From Proteles cristata cristata (taxonomy: Eukaryota; Chordata; Mammalia; Carnivora; Hyaenidae): a DNA stretch of 64,000 bases. The stretch's first letter is position 1. The number at the start of each line of letters is the position of its first letter. Location of the stretch: positions 62,001-126,000 of the forward strand of contig JAESUZ010005113.1 of the NCBI GenBank assembly GCA_017311185.1, written 5' to 3'. The position numbers were made by a program, and so were the translations under genes. Shown piece after piece: positions 1 through 11,994 of this stretch. The notes under the pieces are model-generated. The model did no database searches, was not told where the DNA came from, and saw only the letters and a program-made list of their open reading frames with translations.

Positions 1-383
1 CAGATATATTGCTACTATCTGTTTTGAGCAAGTCCCTGGCTGTGGATTTATTCTTGAGCTTTCTTTTGTGGAGAATTCCTCTATCTTGTAATTTTGGCTA
101 CATTTCTGTCTTTTATATGTTTTCAAAGCTTGTTATGTTTCCTGAGCCTGAGAGTTCCACTAAATTAAAAAAGAATCATAGATTGTCAAGGCCCTGGCAT
201 ACAGGAAGTGTTTCTAATGTATGTGGTATGTACTTTGCTGTTGCATTTTGGCTGTTTTTTTCCACTGGTTAGTCCTCTGTAGAGCTTCTCTTTGCTCACA
301 GTAGTGGGATGTTTGGACCTTTAACTAAGTGTGGATTGATTTGTATTGAAAGTAACCCTGGAATAAATGGGGGAAGCCTGAAT

Positions 384-659
384 CCAGAGAGAGAGAGAGA
401 AGAAAAGAGAACAACAATAACAACAAAAATCAAACAGAATCAAAAAACTATAAGACCGACTCCAAAGAAAAAGAAAGGGGAAAAGTAGAAGAAAAGAAAA
501 AAAAAGGAAAAAGAAAAGAATAAAAAAGCTTGATCAGAGAGAGAAAAAGAAGGAGAGAGAGAGAAGTAAATGAAAACAAAACAAAACAAAACAAGGAACT
601 ATTAGTGTGATTCCAAAAGAAAGAAAAAGAAGAAAGAACAAAAGAAAAAAAAAGAACCA
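384..659. repeat. purine-rich low-complexity tract
   Basis: About 275 bases almost entirely of A and G with short CAA runs, including GAGAGA and repeated AAAAC units. It lies inside the L1 5'UTR and encodes nothing convincing; frames across it give only poly-F/S or poly-K/E. Confidence 0.8.
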
Positions 660-1045
660 CAGGTATTGTTGAAGTTTCAATTTTCAGTGCACTTTGTGAA
701 TGGGAGGCGCTAGTTGTGCTGGTCTGGGTTGTGCTGGCCTTTTTATTGGTTCAGAGTCATATGACACCAGTAAATAAGTGGTTTCCAGGCACAAGGGGAC
801 AGGGTTTGGTGTAATTGATCCTGTTACCCCTGGGAGACTCTGACTGTCCTCTGAATTTCCCCTGTGTTTGTGTTGGGAGGAAAATGATGCCATGCCAATC
901 TCTTGTCCCCTGACCAGGGATCTCAGTCCTTCCACTGTTGAGGTAACCCTCACAGAATAATGAGAGCAGTACGCTCACCCTGTGCCACAGCCCTCTGGTG
1001 TTTTTTTTCCTTTGGTGCATGGCTGGGATTCAAAACCCAAAGCTT

Positions 1046-1263
1046 TTTAAAAAATATTTTATTTATTGTTTATTATTTACTCTTTGAGAGAGAGAGAGAG
1101 AGGGTAGGGGGCAGACAGAGAGAGGGAGACACAGAATCTGAAGCAAGTTCCAGGTTCTGAACTGTCATCACAGAGCCTGACATGGGTCTCGAACTCACAA
1201 AACGTGAGATTATAACCTCAGCCAAAGCCGGATGCCCAACTGTCTGAGCCACCCAGGTGCCCC
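1046..1263 (-). mobile_element. felid tRNA-derived SINE (SINEC type)
   Basis: Minus-strand copy: A-rich tail and GA-rich tract on the left, head (GAGCCACCCAGGTGCCCC on plus) on the right. An AAAACCCAAA direct repeat flanks both sides, so it inserted into the L1 5'UTR. Confidence 0.9.
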
Positions 1264-2152
1264 AAAACCCAAAATCTTAAAGACCTGGCAGTGCCAAAAC
1301 CACTCCTCTCCTCTGGAGTAGAGCCTCTCCACAGTGTGTGAAATCTTCTGTCCCTGAAACATTTCCCCGTGCCTGCACTGTGCACAGAATCTATGGATTA
1401 GCATAGCTAAAAGTAGCAAAGGTTATATTGCCTCTGGGTGCACCTCTGTCCCCTGCTGATGAAAAATCTTTGACTGGCACCTGCCAGACCTTTTGTCCTT
1501 GAGACGGCAATAGAGCCTTTTCCAAAAGTATTGAAGGAAGCGAATGCTCTCTCCCAGTGTGCTCCTGAGATCTCTATGCCACGCCATGCACTCAGGGGCC
1601 AGCTGCTTTCTCTCCAGGAGCACATCCACAGCTCTGCTTTGGAGAAAGGCACACTTCTAAAACCTCAGAGTTTGAGCTCCAAACTGTCTTTTTGCTGTTT
1701 GAAAAAAACACCAAACAAACAAACAAAAAAAACAAACAAACACTGGCACACGCAGTACTTTCCCCCCTCCCCATCTGTGGTCTAGAGAGGTTTTCCTCTT
1801 GTAGGAACTCAATGGTGCACTTTCTAAACCCCCTCCCTTTCTCTCTCTTTTGTCTCTCCATGGAAAGGGTTCCCTCCTCTCCATGGCACTACCATTTTTC
1901 TCTCTCCCAATTCATTTCCACACTCCTCACACCTATCATGCTGTCTCCCTCCAACTTCTCTGGGTGTTGCAAGTGATCTGACCTCAATATAGCTGTGTTT
2001 GAAGGACAAGGAAAGGCCAAGGTCCCCCCTACTGCTCCACCATCTTAACTCCCTCTTCAGTTAATCTTTGTGATATAACATGAATTAGGATTTTTTGTTT
2101 TTTAAATAACAAAACAGAAAGAGTAATACTGCTCTTAAAATGGAACTTTTTT

Positions 2153-2326
2153 GGGGTATGTGGGTGGCTCAATTGGTTGAGCATCCTACTTTGGCTCAGG
2201 TCATGATCTCTCGGTTCATGAGCTGGAGCCTGCTTCGGATTCTGTGTGTGTGTGTGTCTCTCTGTGCCCCACCCCCAGTCACTCTCTCTCTCTCAAAAAT
2301 AAATAAACATTAAAAAATTTAAAAAA
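2153..2326 (+). mobile_element. felid tRNA-derived SINE
   Basis: Plus-strand copy starting GGGGTATGTGGGTGGCTCAA and ending in an AAATAAATAAACATT tail. A short imperfect target-site duplication (TGGAACTTTTT / TGAAACTTTTT) flanks it. Confidence 0.9.
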
Positions 2327-2536
2327 GATGAAACTTTTTCCTCCTTTTTAAAATCCTGTTCACCCAAAAAGGCACTCTTGAAAGATGAGGTGTTTTGATT
2401 GGTGTTTCAAGGAAGATTATCTCTTGGGGGCTGAGGCCTTCACCTTTTATCTGCCACTTTATAAGATTTTCTCTCCTTTGAATCTGGTTGTCTGTTTAGC
2501 TATGCATAGTTTCTAAGGGATTAGCCATAAAGCAGG

Positions 2537-2666
2537 CAGATGAAAGACAAATATCATATGATTTCACTCATATGTGGAATTTAAGAAACAGACAAATGAA
2601 CATAAGAAAAAGGAAAAAAAATAAGATAAAATCAGGGAGGAAGGCAAACCATAAGAGACTTTTACA
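2537..2666 (+). mobile_element. L1 3'UTR fragment
   Basis: Contains ATCATATGATTTCACTCATA and GGCAAACCATAAGAGACT, both typical of carnivore L1 3' ends just after ORF2. No coding potential. Confidence 0.65.
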
Positions 2667-2745
2667 GTTTTTTTAAATGTTTATTTTTGAGAGAGAGACA
2701 GAACATGCATGGGGAGGAGTAGGGAGAGAGGGAGACAAAGAATTT
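2667..2745 (-). mobile_element. truncated felid SINE
   Basis: Only the tail-proximal part remains (TTTATTTTTGAGAGAGAGAC to GGGAGACAAAGAAT); the tRNA-like head is missing. It directly abuts the L1 fragment on its left. Confidence 0.7.
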
Positions 2746-2906
2746 TATGGGAATTGTTCTCTGGCTTTAAGTTCTACACATTTAGAAGTCAAGCTGCATA
2801 CCTACAAAGTCCCATCCGTTCTAAAATTGTTTCCTGAAATTCAATCACAGATTTTCTTTTCAAAAGCAATATTTGAACCCAACATACCCTCCAAGCTTCA
2901 TCTGTT

Positions 2907-3125
2907 TGTTTCTTTAAAAATTTATTTAAATTAAAATTAGTTAACATACAGTGTAGTATTGGTTTTAGGACTAGAACTTGGTGATTCATCACTTACATAT
3001 AATATCCAGTGTTCATCTCAACAAGTACCATCCTTAATGCTGATCATCCATTTAGCCATTCCCTACCCCCTCATCTACACTCCAGGAACCCTCAGTTTGT
3101 TCTCGGTATTTAAAAGTCTCTTATG
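2907..3125 (-). mobile_element. L1 3' end, 5' truncated
   Basis: Minus-strand L1 3' terminus: TTAGTTAACATACAGTGTAG, then GATTCATCACTTACATATAA and GTTCATCTCAACAAGTACC, the usual carnivore L1 3'UTR order. The next SINE follows at once. Confidence 0.7.
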
Positions 3126-3341
3126 GGGGCCTGGGTGGCTCAGCTGGTTAGGTGTCTGACTTCAGCTCAGGTCACGATCTCACAGTCCGTGGGTCTGAGC
3201 CCCGCATCGGGCTCTGTGCTGACAGCTCAGAGCCTGGAGCCTGCTTTTAGATTCTTTGTCTCCCTCTCTCTCTACTCCTCCCCCATTCATGCTCTGTCTC
3301 TCTCTCAAAAAAAAAAAAGTAAAAAAAAAAAAAAGAAAAAG
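3126..3341 (+). mobile_element. felid tRNA-derived SINE
   Basis: Complete head (GGGGCCTGGGTGGCTCAG), tRNA-like body, TC-rich tract and an interrupted poly-A tail. Confidence 0.92.
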
Positions 3342-3379
3342 GACAATACTCATGTTGAATTAGGGACCCTCTCCATTCT

Positions 3380-3530
3380 AGTATGACCTCATCTGGACTT
3401 ATTATATCTGCAATGACCCTACCTCAAAATAAATTCTCATTCGGAATATTGGAGGTTAAGACTTCAATATATATGAATTTTGAAGGCTTGTTTTGGGAGG
3501 GACAGAATACAGCTCATATAGTATACTTAG
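3380..3530 (-). mobile_element. MLT1-like (ERVL-MaLR) LTR end fragment
   Basis: TGACCTCATCTGGACTTATT, then TCTGCAATGACCCTACCTCA, and finally GGGACAGAATACAGCTCATA follow the order of the reverse-complemented start of MaLR LTRs. Old and truncated; no internal retroviral genes. Confidence 0.55.
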
Positions 3531-3952
3531 GAAAAAATGGGAAACTGGAAAATATAAATAGACTAGCTAACTATTCTTAAAAGGTTGATTATGAAAAGAA
3601 GGAGACTTAGGAGAGTACATAGGAAGACACAAAGTTGATGGAAAATTTTTATGTCTTGATTTTCAGATGGGTAAGATTTTGAAAAATTTAAGTTTTAAGC
3701 TTAAATAGAAGAAGTTAGTACAAAGGCTGAGAGATTCGAATAAATGCTGGATTCCACCAGACAAGGAAGTACAGGATGGACCTTGAGAAGAATTAGTGTT
3801 CCCTGTAAAGTAAGAGGGGTATTTCTCTTAAAGTAAAAGTTAGGGAGGAATAATGCATAGGTACAGATGGAAATTTTGTTATTTTCATCATTAAAGTTTA
3901 GACAGTTTCCTTCTGAATAAGTTTCTCCTTCTTCTACTCTTTTTTCTTCTTC
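3531..3952. other. no gene seen
   Basis: AT-rich sequence without a recognisable repeat, exon or regulatory site. Confidence 0.5.
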
Positions 3953-4172
3953 TTTTTTTTTTTAATATTTATTTATTTCTAGGAGAGAGAGAGAGAGAGA
4001 CAGCGTGAGCAGGGGAGGGTCAGAGAGAGAGGGAGTCACAGACTGAAACAGGCTCCAGGCTCTGAGCTGGCAGTCAGCACAGAGCCCGACGCGGGGTTCG
4101 AACCCACGAACCGTGAGATCATGACCTAAGTGAAAGTCGGACGCTTGACCGACTAAGCCACCCAGGCGCCCC
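3953..4172 (-). mobile_element. felid tRNA-derived SINE
   Basis: Well preserved minus-strand copy with the head at the right (CCACCCAGGCGCCCC). TCTTTTTTCTTCTT occurs on both flanks as a target-site duplication. Confidence 0.93.
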
Positions 4173-4714
4173 ATCTTTTTTCTTCTTAATTCAAAGTGGG
4201 AATACAGGCATACACTGAGAATAAGGGGACAGTAGACATGGAAATTTAAAGACGGTGGAATCTTTAATGAAACTGACTGCAAAAGTAAGGAAATGCAAAT
4301 GGCTGGAGATACCTGTGAGGATCATTGGATAATGCTGGTATTCAAATTGTCATAGGTGATTATGCATAGTTAGAGGAACCAATCTCATATGTGTAGAATT
4401 TTATACCATATTAAGCTGCCAGTATGAGAAATGGATAAGTAGATTAATCCATATTTTGAATTTTGCCAAAATAATGCTACAGAAAGACAATGATGACAGG
4501 TATTTTCATTTATAAGTAAAAGAACACTGAAATTATTAACTATAGCACTAAAATATGAAAGGGTAAAAAGTGAAGTCAGAAGGAACTGATGGATCCAGAG
4601 AAATTGAGAGACCTTAATGAGACTGACACACTGCAACAGTATGAGTAGCTCAGTAATTAAGTATAGGAACTTACATCTTCTGTTCCACCTAAAAGATTCA
4701 GCTGTGCATGTCAT
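4173..4714. other. no gene seen
   Basis: Single-copy-looking AT-rich sequence ending at the target site of the full-length L1. I recognise neither a repeat nor an exon. The open frames here are short and lack domain features. Confidence 0.5.
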
Positions 4715-6446
4715 CTGCTGCCATCTTTTTTTTTTCACTTATAGTTTATTGTCAAATTCGTTTCTATATATCACCCAGTGCTCATCCCAACAAGTGCCCT
4801 CCTTCATGTCCATCATCCCTTTCCCCTCTCCCCCACCCCATCAACCCTCAGTTTGTTCTCAGTATTTAAGAGACTCTTATGGTTTCCCTTCCTTCCTCTC
4901 CTTAACTACTTTTTTCCTTTCTCCTCCCCCATGGTCCTCTGTTAAATTTCTCCTGTTCCACATATGAGTGATAATATACGGTATCTGTTCTTCTCTGCCT
5001 AACTTACTTCACTTAGCATAACACCCTCAAGTTCCATCCACATTGCTACAAATGGGCAGACTTCAGTCTTTCTCATTGCCATGTAGCATTCCATTGTATA
5101 GATAAAACCACATCTTCTTGATCCATTCATCAGTTGATGGCCACTTAGGCTATTTCCATGATTTGGCTATTGTTACAAGTGTTGCTATGAACATCGGGGT
5201 ACATGTGGCCCTATGCATCGCTGGGTAAATTCCTAACAGTGCTATGGCTGGGTCATAGAGGACTTCTATTGTTAATTTTTTGAGGAACCTTCACATAGTT
5301 TTCCAGAGCAGCTGTACCAGTTTAGGAGGGTGCTCATTTCTCCACATCCTTCCCAGCATCTATAGTTTCCTGATTTGTTCATTTTAACCACTCTGACCAG
5401 CATGAGATGATATTCCAGTGTGGTTTTGATTTGTATTTCCCTGATGATGAGTGACGTTGAACATCGTTTCATGTGTCTGTCATGATCTGGATGTCCTCTT
5501 TGGAGAAGTGTCTGTTCATGTCTTCTGCCCATTTCTTCACTGGATTATTTGCTTTTCGGGTGTGGAGTTTGGTGAGTTCCTTATAGATTTTGGGTACTAG
5601 CCCTTTATCTGATATGTCATTTGCAGCTATCTTTTCCCATTCCATCGGTTGCCTATTAGTTTTATGGTTTAGTTTTATGGATTGTTTCCTTTGTCATGCA
5701 GGAGCTTTTTATCTTGATGAGGTCCCAATAGTTCATTTTTGCTCTTTATTCCCTTGCCTTTGGAGATATGTTGAGGAAGAAATTGCTGCGGTGGAGGTCA
5801 AGGAGGTTGTGTCCTGCTTTCTCCTTTAGGGTTTTGATAGTTTCCTGTCTCATTCAGGTCCTTCATCCATTTTGAGTTTATTTTTGTGTATGGTGGAATA
5901 AAGTGTTCTAGTTTCATTTTTTTGCATGTTGCTGTCTAGTTCTCCCAGCACCATCTGTTAAAGAGGCTGTCTTTTTTCCATTGGATACTCTTTCCCGCTT
6001 TGTCAAAGATTAGTTGGCCATACATTTATGGGTCCAATTCTGAGTTCTCTATTCATTTCCATTGGTCTATGTGTCTGTTTTTGTGCCAATACCATACTGT
6101 CTTGGTGATTATAGCTTTGTAGTAGAGGCTAAAGTCAGGGATGGTGATGCCTCTCATTTTGGTTTTCTTCTTCAATATTACCTTGCCTTTTCGGGGTCTT
6201 TTGTGGTTGCATACAAATTTTGGTCTAGTTTTGAGAAGAATGCTGGTGCAATTTTGATTGGGATTGCATTGAATGTATAGATTGCTTTGGGGAATAATGA
6301 CATTTTAACAATATTTAATCTTCCAAACCATGAGCATGGTATGTTTTTCCATTTCTTTATGTCCTCTTCCGTTTTCTTCATAAGCTTTCTATAGTTTTCA
6401 TTATACAGATCTCCTATATCTTTGGTTAGGTTTATTCCTAGGTGTT

Positions 6447-7139
6447 TTATGTTATTTGTGAAGTTGTGAATGGGATCTGTTTCTTGACTTCTCTTTCTGT
6501 TGCTTCATTATTGGTATATAAGAATGAAACCGATTTCTGTATGTTGATTTTGTACCCTGCGACTTTGCTGAATTCATGGATAAGTACTAGTAGGCTTCTG
6601 GTGGAGTCTGTCATGTTTTCCATGTAGGGTATCATGTCATCTGCAAAAAGTGAAAGTTTGGCTTTATCTTTGCCAATTCTGATGCCTTTGATTTCCTTTT
6701 GTTGTCTGATTGCTGATGCTTGGACTTTCAGCACTATGTGAAACAACACTGGTGAGAGTGGACATCCCTGTGTTCTTGATCTAAGGGGGAAAGCTCTCCG
6801 TTTTTCCCCATATAGGATGATATTAGCTGAGGGTTTCTCATAAATGGCTTTTATGATGTTTAAGTAACTTCCTTCTATCCCAACTTTCTCGAGGTTCTTT
6901 ATTAAGAAAAGATGCTGTATTTTGTCAAATGCTTTTTCTGCATCTATCGACAGGATCATATAGTTTTTATCTTTTCTTTTATTAATGTGATATCTCACAT
7001 TCTTTGATTTGCAAATATCGAACCAGCTCTGTAATCCAGAAATAAATCCCACTTGATCATGGTGGATAATTCTTTTTATGTGCTGTTGAATTCGATTTGT
7101 TAGTATCTTGTTGAGGATTTTTGCACCTGTATTCATCAA
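6447..7139 (-). pseudogene. L1 ORF2 reverse-transcriptase remnant
   Basis: The longest surviving frame of this L1's ORF2, about 230 codons from the palm/fingers of the reverse transcriptase. It contains [16 protein letters not shown], then [14 protein letters not shown] with the first catalytic aspartate, then [11 protein letters not shown], and then LFADDM, the F/Y-A-D-D catalytic motif. An intact L1 ORF2 protein is about 1,275 residues (endonuclease, reverse transcriptase, Cys-rich end); here it is cut on both sides by stops and frameshifts. It copied L1 RNA at target sites when active. The frame is a relic of selection on the parent element, not a host gene. Confidence 0.88.
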
Positions 7140-8621
7140 AGATATTGGCCTCTAGTTCTCTTTTTTTGCTGGGTCTCTGTCTGACTTGGGAATCAAAGTG
7201 ATGCTGGCTTCATAGAATGAGTTAACATTTTCCTTCCATTTCTATTTTTAGTAATAGCTTGAGAAGAATGAGTATTAACCCTGCTTTAAATGTCTGGTAA
7301 AATTTCTGAGGGAAGCCATCTGGCCCAAGGCTCTTATTTCTTGGGAGATTTTTCATAACTGATTCAGTTTCTTCACTAATTATAGGTCTGTTCATATTTT
7401 CAATCTTTCGGGTTTGAATTTGGGTAGTGTGTGTGTGTTTAGAAATTTGTCCATTATTTTCAAGGTGTTCAGTCTGTTGGCATATAATTTTTCATAGTAT
7501 TCCCTGATAAATGCTTATATTTCTGAGGATTGGTTGTAATAAATCCATTTTCATTCGTGATTTTGTCTATTTGGGTGCTCTCTTTTCCTTTTGAGAATCC
7601 TGGCTACCTATTTATTAATTTTGTTTATTTTTTAAAAAACCAATTCTTGGTTTTATTGATCTGTTCAACTGTTTTTTTAATTCTATAATGTTTATTTCTG
7701 CCCTGATCTATAATTATTTCTCTTATTCTACTGGGTTTGGGGTGTTCTTGTTGCTCTCCTTCTAGTTCCTTTAGGTAGCTATTATATTTTGTTTGTGTGC
7801 ATTTTCCAGTTTCTTGAAATAGGCCTGGATTGCAATGTGCTTCCTCGTAGGACTGCATTTGCTGCATCTCAAAGAGTTTGGGTTGTTTTATTTTCATTTT
7901 CATTTGTTTGCATATATTTTTTAAATTTCTTCCCTAATTGCCTGATTGGCCCATTCATTCTTTAGTAGGGTGTTCTTTAACCTCCATGTTTTCGGAGGTT
8001 TTCCAGACTTTTTCCTGTGATTGATTTCAAGTTTCATAGCATTGTGATCTGAAATGTCCATGGTATGATCTCGATTCTTTTATATTTTCTGAGGGCTTCT
8101 TTATGACCCAGTATGATCTATCTTGGAGAATGTGCCATGCGCACTTGAGAAAAGTGAATTCCATAGCCTCAGATGGATGTAGAGTTCTAAATATATCTGT
8201 CAAATCCTTCTGGTCCAATGTGTCATTCAAGTCCCTTGTTTCTTTAGTGATTTTCTGTCTAGTTGACAGTATCCATTGCTGTTAGTGGAGTATTAAAGTC
8301 TCCTGCTTTAGCACATTCTTATCCATAAGATTGTTTCTGTTTGTGATTGTTTTAAATATCTAGGTGCTCCCATATTTGGTGAGTATACATTTATGATTGT
8401 TAGCTCTTCCTGACAGATAGACCTTGTAATTATTATAGAATATCTTCATCCCTTGTTACCACCTTTACTTTAAAGTCCTGTTTGTCTGATATGAGTGTGG
8501 CTACTCCAGCTATCTTCTGACTTCCAGTAGCATGATAGATATTTCTCCATCCCCTTACTTTCAATCTGAAGGTGTCTCAGGTCTAAAACGAGTCTCTTGT
8601 AGACAGCAAATAGATGGATTT

Positions 8622-9317
8622 TTTTTAAGGACACAAATCTTTTTTTTTTTTTAATTTACCTATTTTATTTATTTATTTATTTATTTTTACAAATAGTTTA
8701 TTGTCAAATTGGTTTCCATATAACACCCAGTGCTCATCCCCACAAGTGCCCTCCTCCATGCCCATCTCCCCCCCACCATCAGTCCTCAATTTGTTTCTCA
8801 GCTTTCAAGAGTCTCTCATGGTTTGCCTCTCTCCCTTTCCCCCACCATTTCCCCCCTTCTTCTCCCCCATGGTCCTCAGTTAAGTTCCTCCTAATCCTCC
8901 TATTCGTGCAAACATGTGATATTTGTCCTTCTCTGCCTGACTTATTTCACTCAGCAAAACACCCTCAAGGTGCATCCATGTTCCTACACATGGCCAGATT
9001 TCATTGTTTCTCATTGCCATGTAGTATTCCATGGTATAGATAAACCACATCTTCTTGATCTATTCGTCCATTGATGGACACTTAAGCTCTTTCCATGTTT
9101 TAGCTATTGTGGAGAGTGCTGCTATGAACACTGGGGTACATGTGCTCCTATGCCTCAGCATTTCTGTATCCTTTGGGTAAATTCCTAGCAGTGCTATTGC
9201 TGGGTCATAGGGGAGTTCTACTGTTATTTTCCTGAGGAACCTCCATACTGTTTTCCAGAGGGGCTGTGCCAGTTTGCATTCCCACCAACAGTGTAGGAGG
9301 GTTCCCGTTTCTCCACA
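8622..9317 (-). mobile_element. 5'-truncated L1 nested in ORF2 of the larger L1
   Basis: An L1 3' end (poly-T, then ACAAATAGTTTATTGTCAAA) interrupts the host L1. AGATGGATTT is duplicated at 8612-8621 and 9318-9327. It carries about 0.6 kb of ORF2 end and 3'UTR. Confidence 0.9.
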
Positions 9318-9589
9318 AGATGGATTTGTGTTTAATCTATTCCGCTACCCTATGTCTTTTGGTTGGGGCATTTAGTCCATTTACATTCAGTGTTATTATT
9401 GAAAAATACGGGTTTAGAGTCACTATGTTCTTTGTAGGATTCATGCTTGTGGTGATGTCTCTGGTACCTTGTGTTCCTTGCAACATTTTCCTCATAGAGT
9501 CTCCTTTAGGATTTCTTGTAGGGATGGTTTATTGGAGATGAATTATTTCAATTTTTGTTTATTTGAAAGACTTTTATCTCTCCTTCTAT

Positions 9590-10450
9590 TCTGAATGACA
9601 GGCCTGCTGGATAGAGGATTCTTGGCTGCATGTTTTTTCTGTTCATCACATTGAAGATTTCCTTCCATTCCTTTCTGGGCGGTCAAGTTTCAGTAGATAA
9701 GTCTTTAACTACTCTGATAGGTCTCCCTTTGTATGTTAGAACCCTTTTATCCCTAGCTGCTTTCAGAATTCTCTTTGTCCTTATATTTTGCCAGTTTCAC
9801 TATGATATGTCGTGCAGAAAATCGATTCAAGTTGCATCTGAGGGGAGTTCTCTGTGCCTCTTGGATTTCAATGTCTGTTTCCTTCCCCAGATTGGGGAAG
9901 TTCTCGACTATAATTTGTTCAATTACCCTTTCAGGCCCTTTCTGTCTCTCTTCTTCTTATGGAATTCCTATGATATGGACATTGTTAGTTTTGTTGTATT
10001 ACTCAGCTCTCCAATTCTTTCATGCTCCTGGATCAATTTATCTCTCTTTTTCTAGGCTTTCTCTTTTTCTAAAATTGTGTCTTCTAATTCACCTATTCTC
10101 TTCTCTGCCTCTTCAATCCATGCATTGGCCCCCTCCATTTTATTATGTATCTCATTTATAGCATTTTTTAATTCATCACAACTATTTTTAAGGTCCATAA
10201 TCTTGGTAGCAATAGCATCTCTGGTGTCTTCCATGCCTTTTTCAAGCCCAGCAATTAATTTTATGACAATTGTTCAAAATTCTTTGTCAGTTATTTACTT
10301 ATATCTGTTTTAGCCAGTTCTTTAAGCTGTCACTTCTTCATGGAAATTTTTTAGAGGAAAGTTTTTCCATTTCATTATTTTGCCTAGCCTTCTGTCTCTT
10401 GTAAGTTTTAAAAGCTTGTTATTTGCTCTATACCTGCAAGTACTGCTATA
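9590..10450 (-). pseudogene. L1 ORF1 remnant
   Basis: In minus-strand order: coiled-coil-like coding (MEDTRDAIATKIMDLKNS at 10234 downwards, acidic/basic heptads), then a segment matching the L1 RNA-binding domain (GKETDIEIQEAQRTP-like, around 9.85-9.9 kb), then the C-terminal region near 9.7 kb. ORF1 protein is the RNA-binding chaperone of the L1 ribonucleoprotein. Frameshifts split it into pieces of at most about 140 codons. Confidence 0.75.
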
Positions 10451-11994
10451 TTAAAGGAAGCTCATAGACTGTCCAGGGCATGTCCATTCAGGAAGTGTTC
10501 TTTTAATGGTGTCCCTTGGTCTCTCTTGTCGAGACTTTGGTTACTTTATTTCCCTACTCGGACTCTCCACCATGTGTATTATGGCTTGTTTCTTGAGGTA
10601 TCCCTGGAAAGGAAAACACACTGACAAACAGGGAACAAAAGCATTCAAATGCACAAACAAATCAAACTAACAAACAAACTGAAAGGGGGCGGGGGAGAAG
10701 GAAACCGAATCAAAAACAACAGAAGACAAGGACAGTCTAATAGCATAAACCAGAAATCCCAGCTACAAATAAAGAGCAGGGTGGAGGCAGTGCTGCTGGA
10801 AGAGCATATACAAAGAGAGAAATGACAGGAGTGGGGAGAAAGAGAAATTGAACATTGGCCAGACAGAGAAACGAAATGCCTTAATTCGGATAGAGAGAAA
10901 GGAGCTTAGGAGAAAACAAAAAACAGAGAAATGAAGATAATGTTACCCATAGACACTATATAGTCTGATTATTTCAGAATGAGAGAAAGGAAGGTAACGA
11001 AGGAGATAGAACATGCATCAAGAGAATGGATTATATATGCCTGTTTAAGCAAACCTATAACCAGAATACCCGGTCCAGAAGAGGGGAGAGATAAGAATGA
11101 GATAAGTGAGAATGTATCTGAATAGCAAGAATGGATTTAGAGTTAATCATGGCAATGCATCAGTGATGATCTTGGGAGAGGGGCTGTTTCCATATTTAAG
11201 CTCCGGTAACAAAGCAGCTACCTGGTGCAGATGGGCGTGGTTTGGTGTAGGCGGGTTTCACCTCCAGTGTGGGTCCCTTGGGTCTGCCTTGGTGGTTGTG
11301 GGGAGAAAAATGGCGACCCCCCAGTCCCAGTCCCATCTTGAACCAGGAGTTGGAAATTACTCTTTTGAAAACGATGTCACTGTGCTGCAGGTGCAATCAA
11401 GGTGGGCTATGTTCTATGTCCCGTGCCCAGCCTCATTTCCAGATCTTACTCCATGCGCATTAATGATACCACCGGAAATGTGCCTATCAAGCCAGGCACT
11501 TCCTAGCAAGGAATGGAGTAGGGGACTGGTTCCTCCTGATCCCAACTGCAATACCTTTTGTACCGTCTATCCCAGAGGGAATTTCTGGGACTGGGGCACC
11601 CCGCTCAAAGAAATCTCCACAGTTAGATATAGGATCTCTCTCTCTGAATGCCCTGCAATTACAGATGGGGAGATAGGATCCTTCTCCGTCTCAGGCTGAG
11701 TTTTTCTCTTCTCCAGGGACTGCTCTATGATTCCCCAGCAGCTCTTTCTCTTTTTTCTTTCCGCAGAGGGAGTTCCCTTCCCTTCATGCCTCCGTGTCCC
11801 AGCCCGTTTTTATCTTCCTCAGTTCTCAATCACGCACCTATGAGGCTGTCTTCTTAGTCGACTTCTTCCCTTTTCCTTCGAGACTCTTGCGGTTCAGTCT
11901 TTTGGCTTTAGCCTTTCTTTGTTTGAGAGATGCAGGCGAGAAGTATGGAACTCCCTATTTCTTTGCCATCTTGACCGCCCCCTGCTGCCATCTT

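Larger units (their letters stand above)
1..2055 (-). mobile_element. L1 LINE, 5'UTR part, cut by left window edge
   Basis: The right boundary reads on the minus strand GAGGGAGTTAAGATGGTGGA, the usual start of a carnivore L1 5'UTR. The sequence leftwards (for example 120-230) resembles the 5'UTR of the complete minus-strand L1 near 10.4-10.5 kb. A SINE (1046-1263) and a purine-rich stretch (384-659) lie inside. ORF1 would start left of the window. No long open frame survives. Confidence 0.75.
4728..11981 (-). mobile_element. full-length but inactive L1 LINE with target-site duplication
   Basis: The 13-bp direct repeat CTGCTGCCATCTT occurs at 4715-4727 and 11982-11994 and bounds the element exactly. 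On the minus strand it starts GGGCGGTCAAGATGGCAAAG and runs through a 5'UTR (about 10.4-12.0 kb), ORF1 remnant (about 9.6-10.4 kb), ORF2 remnant (about 5.2-9.6 kb), 3'UTR and poly-A (T run at 4728-4735). A second L1 fragment (8622-9317) is inserted in ORF2. Many stops and frameshifts break both frames, so it cannot mobilise itself. It separates the butyrophilin B30.2 exon from whatever lies downstream. Confidence 0.9.

Noticed and set aside
4617..4967. 116-codon plus-strand frame
   Set aside because: It runs across single-copy sequence into the 3' end of the minus-strand L1. No domain, no splice context.
9630..10161. Hydrophobic plus-strand frames of 141 and 128 codons
   Set aside because: They are antisense shadows of the L1 ORF1 (minus strand); hydrophobicity reflects the complement of Lys/Glu-rich coding.
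11106..11699. 197-codon plus-strand frame, the second longest in the window
   Set aside because: Lies antisense in the L1 5'UTR; similar sequence recurs in the 5'UTRs of the other L1s, and the frame is not conserved there.
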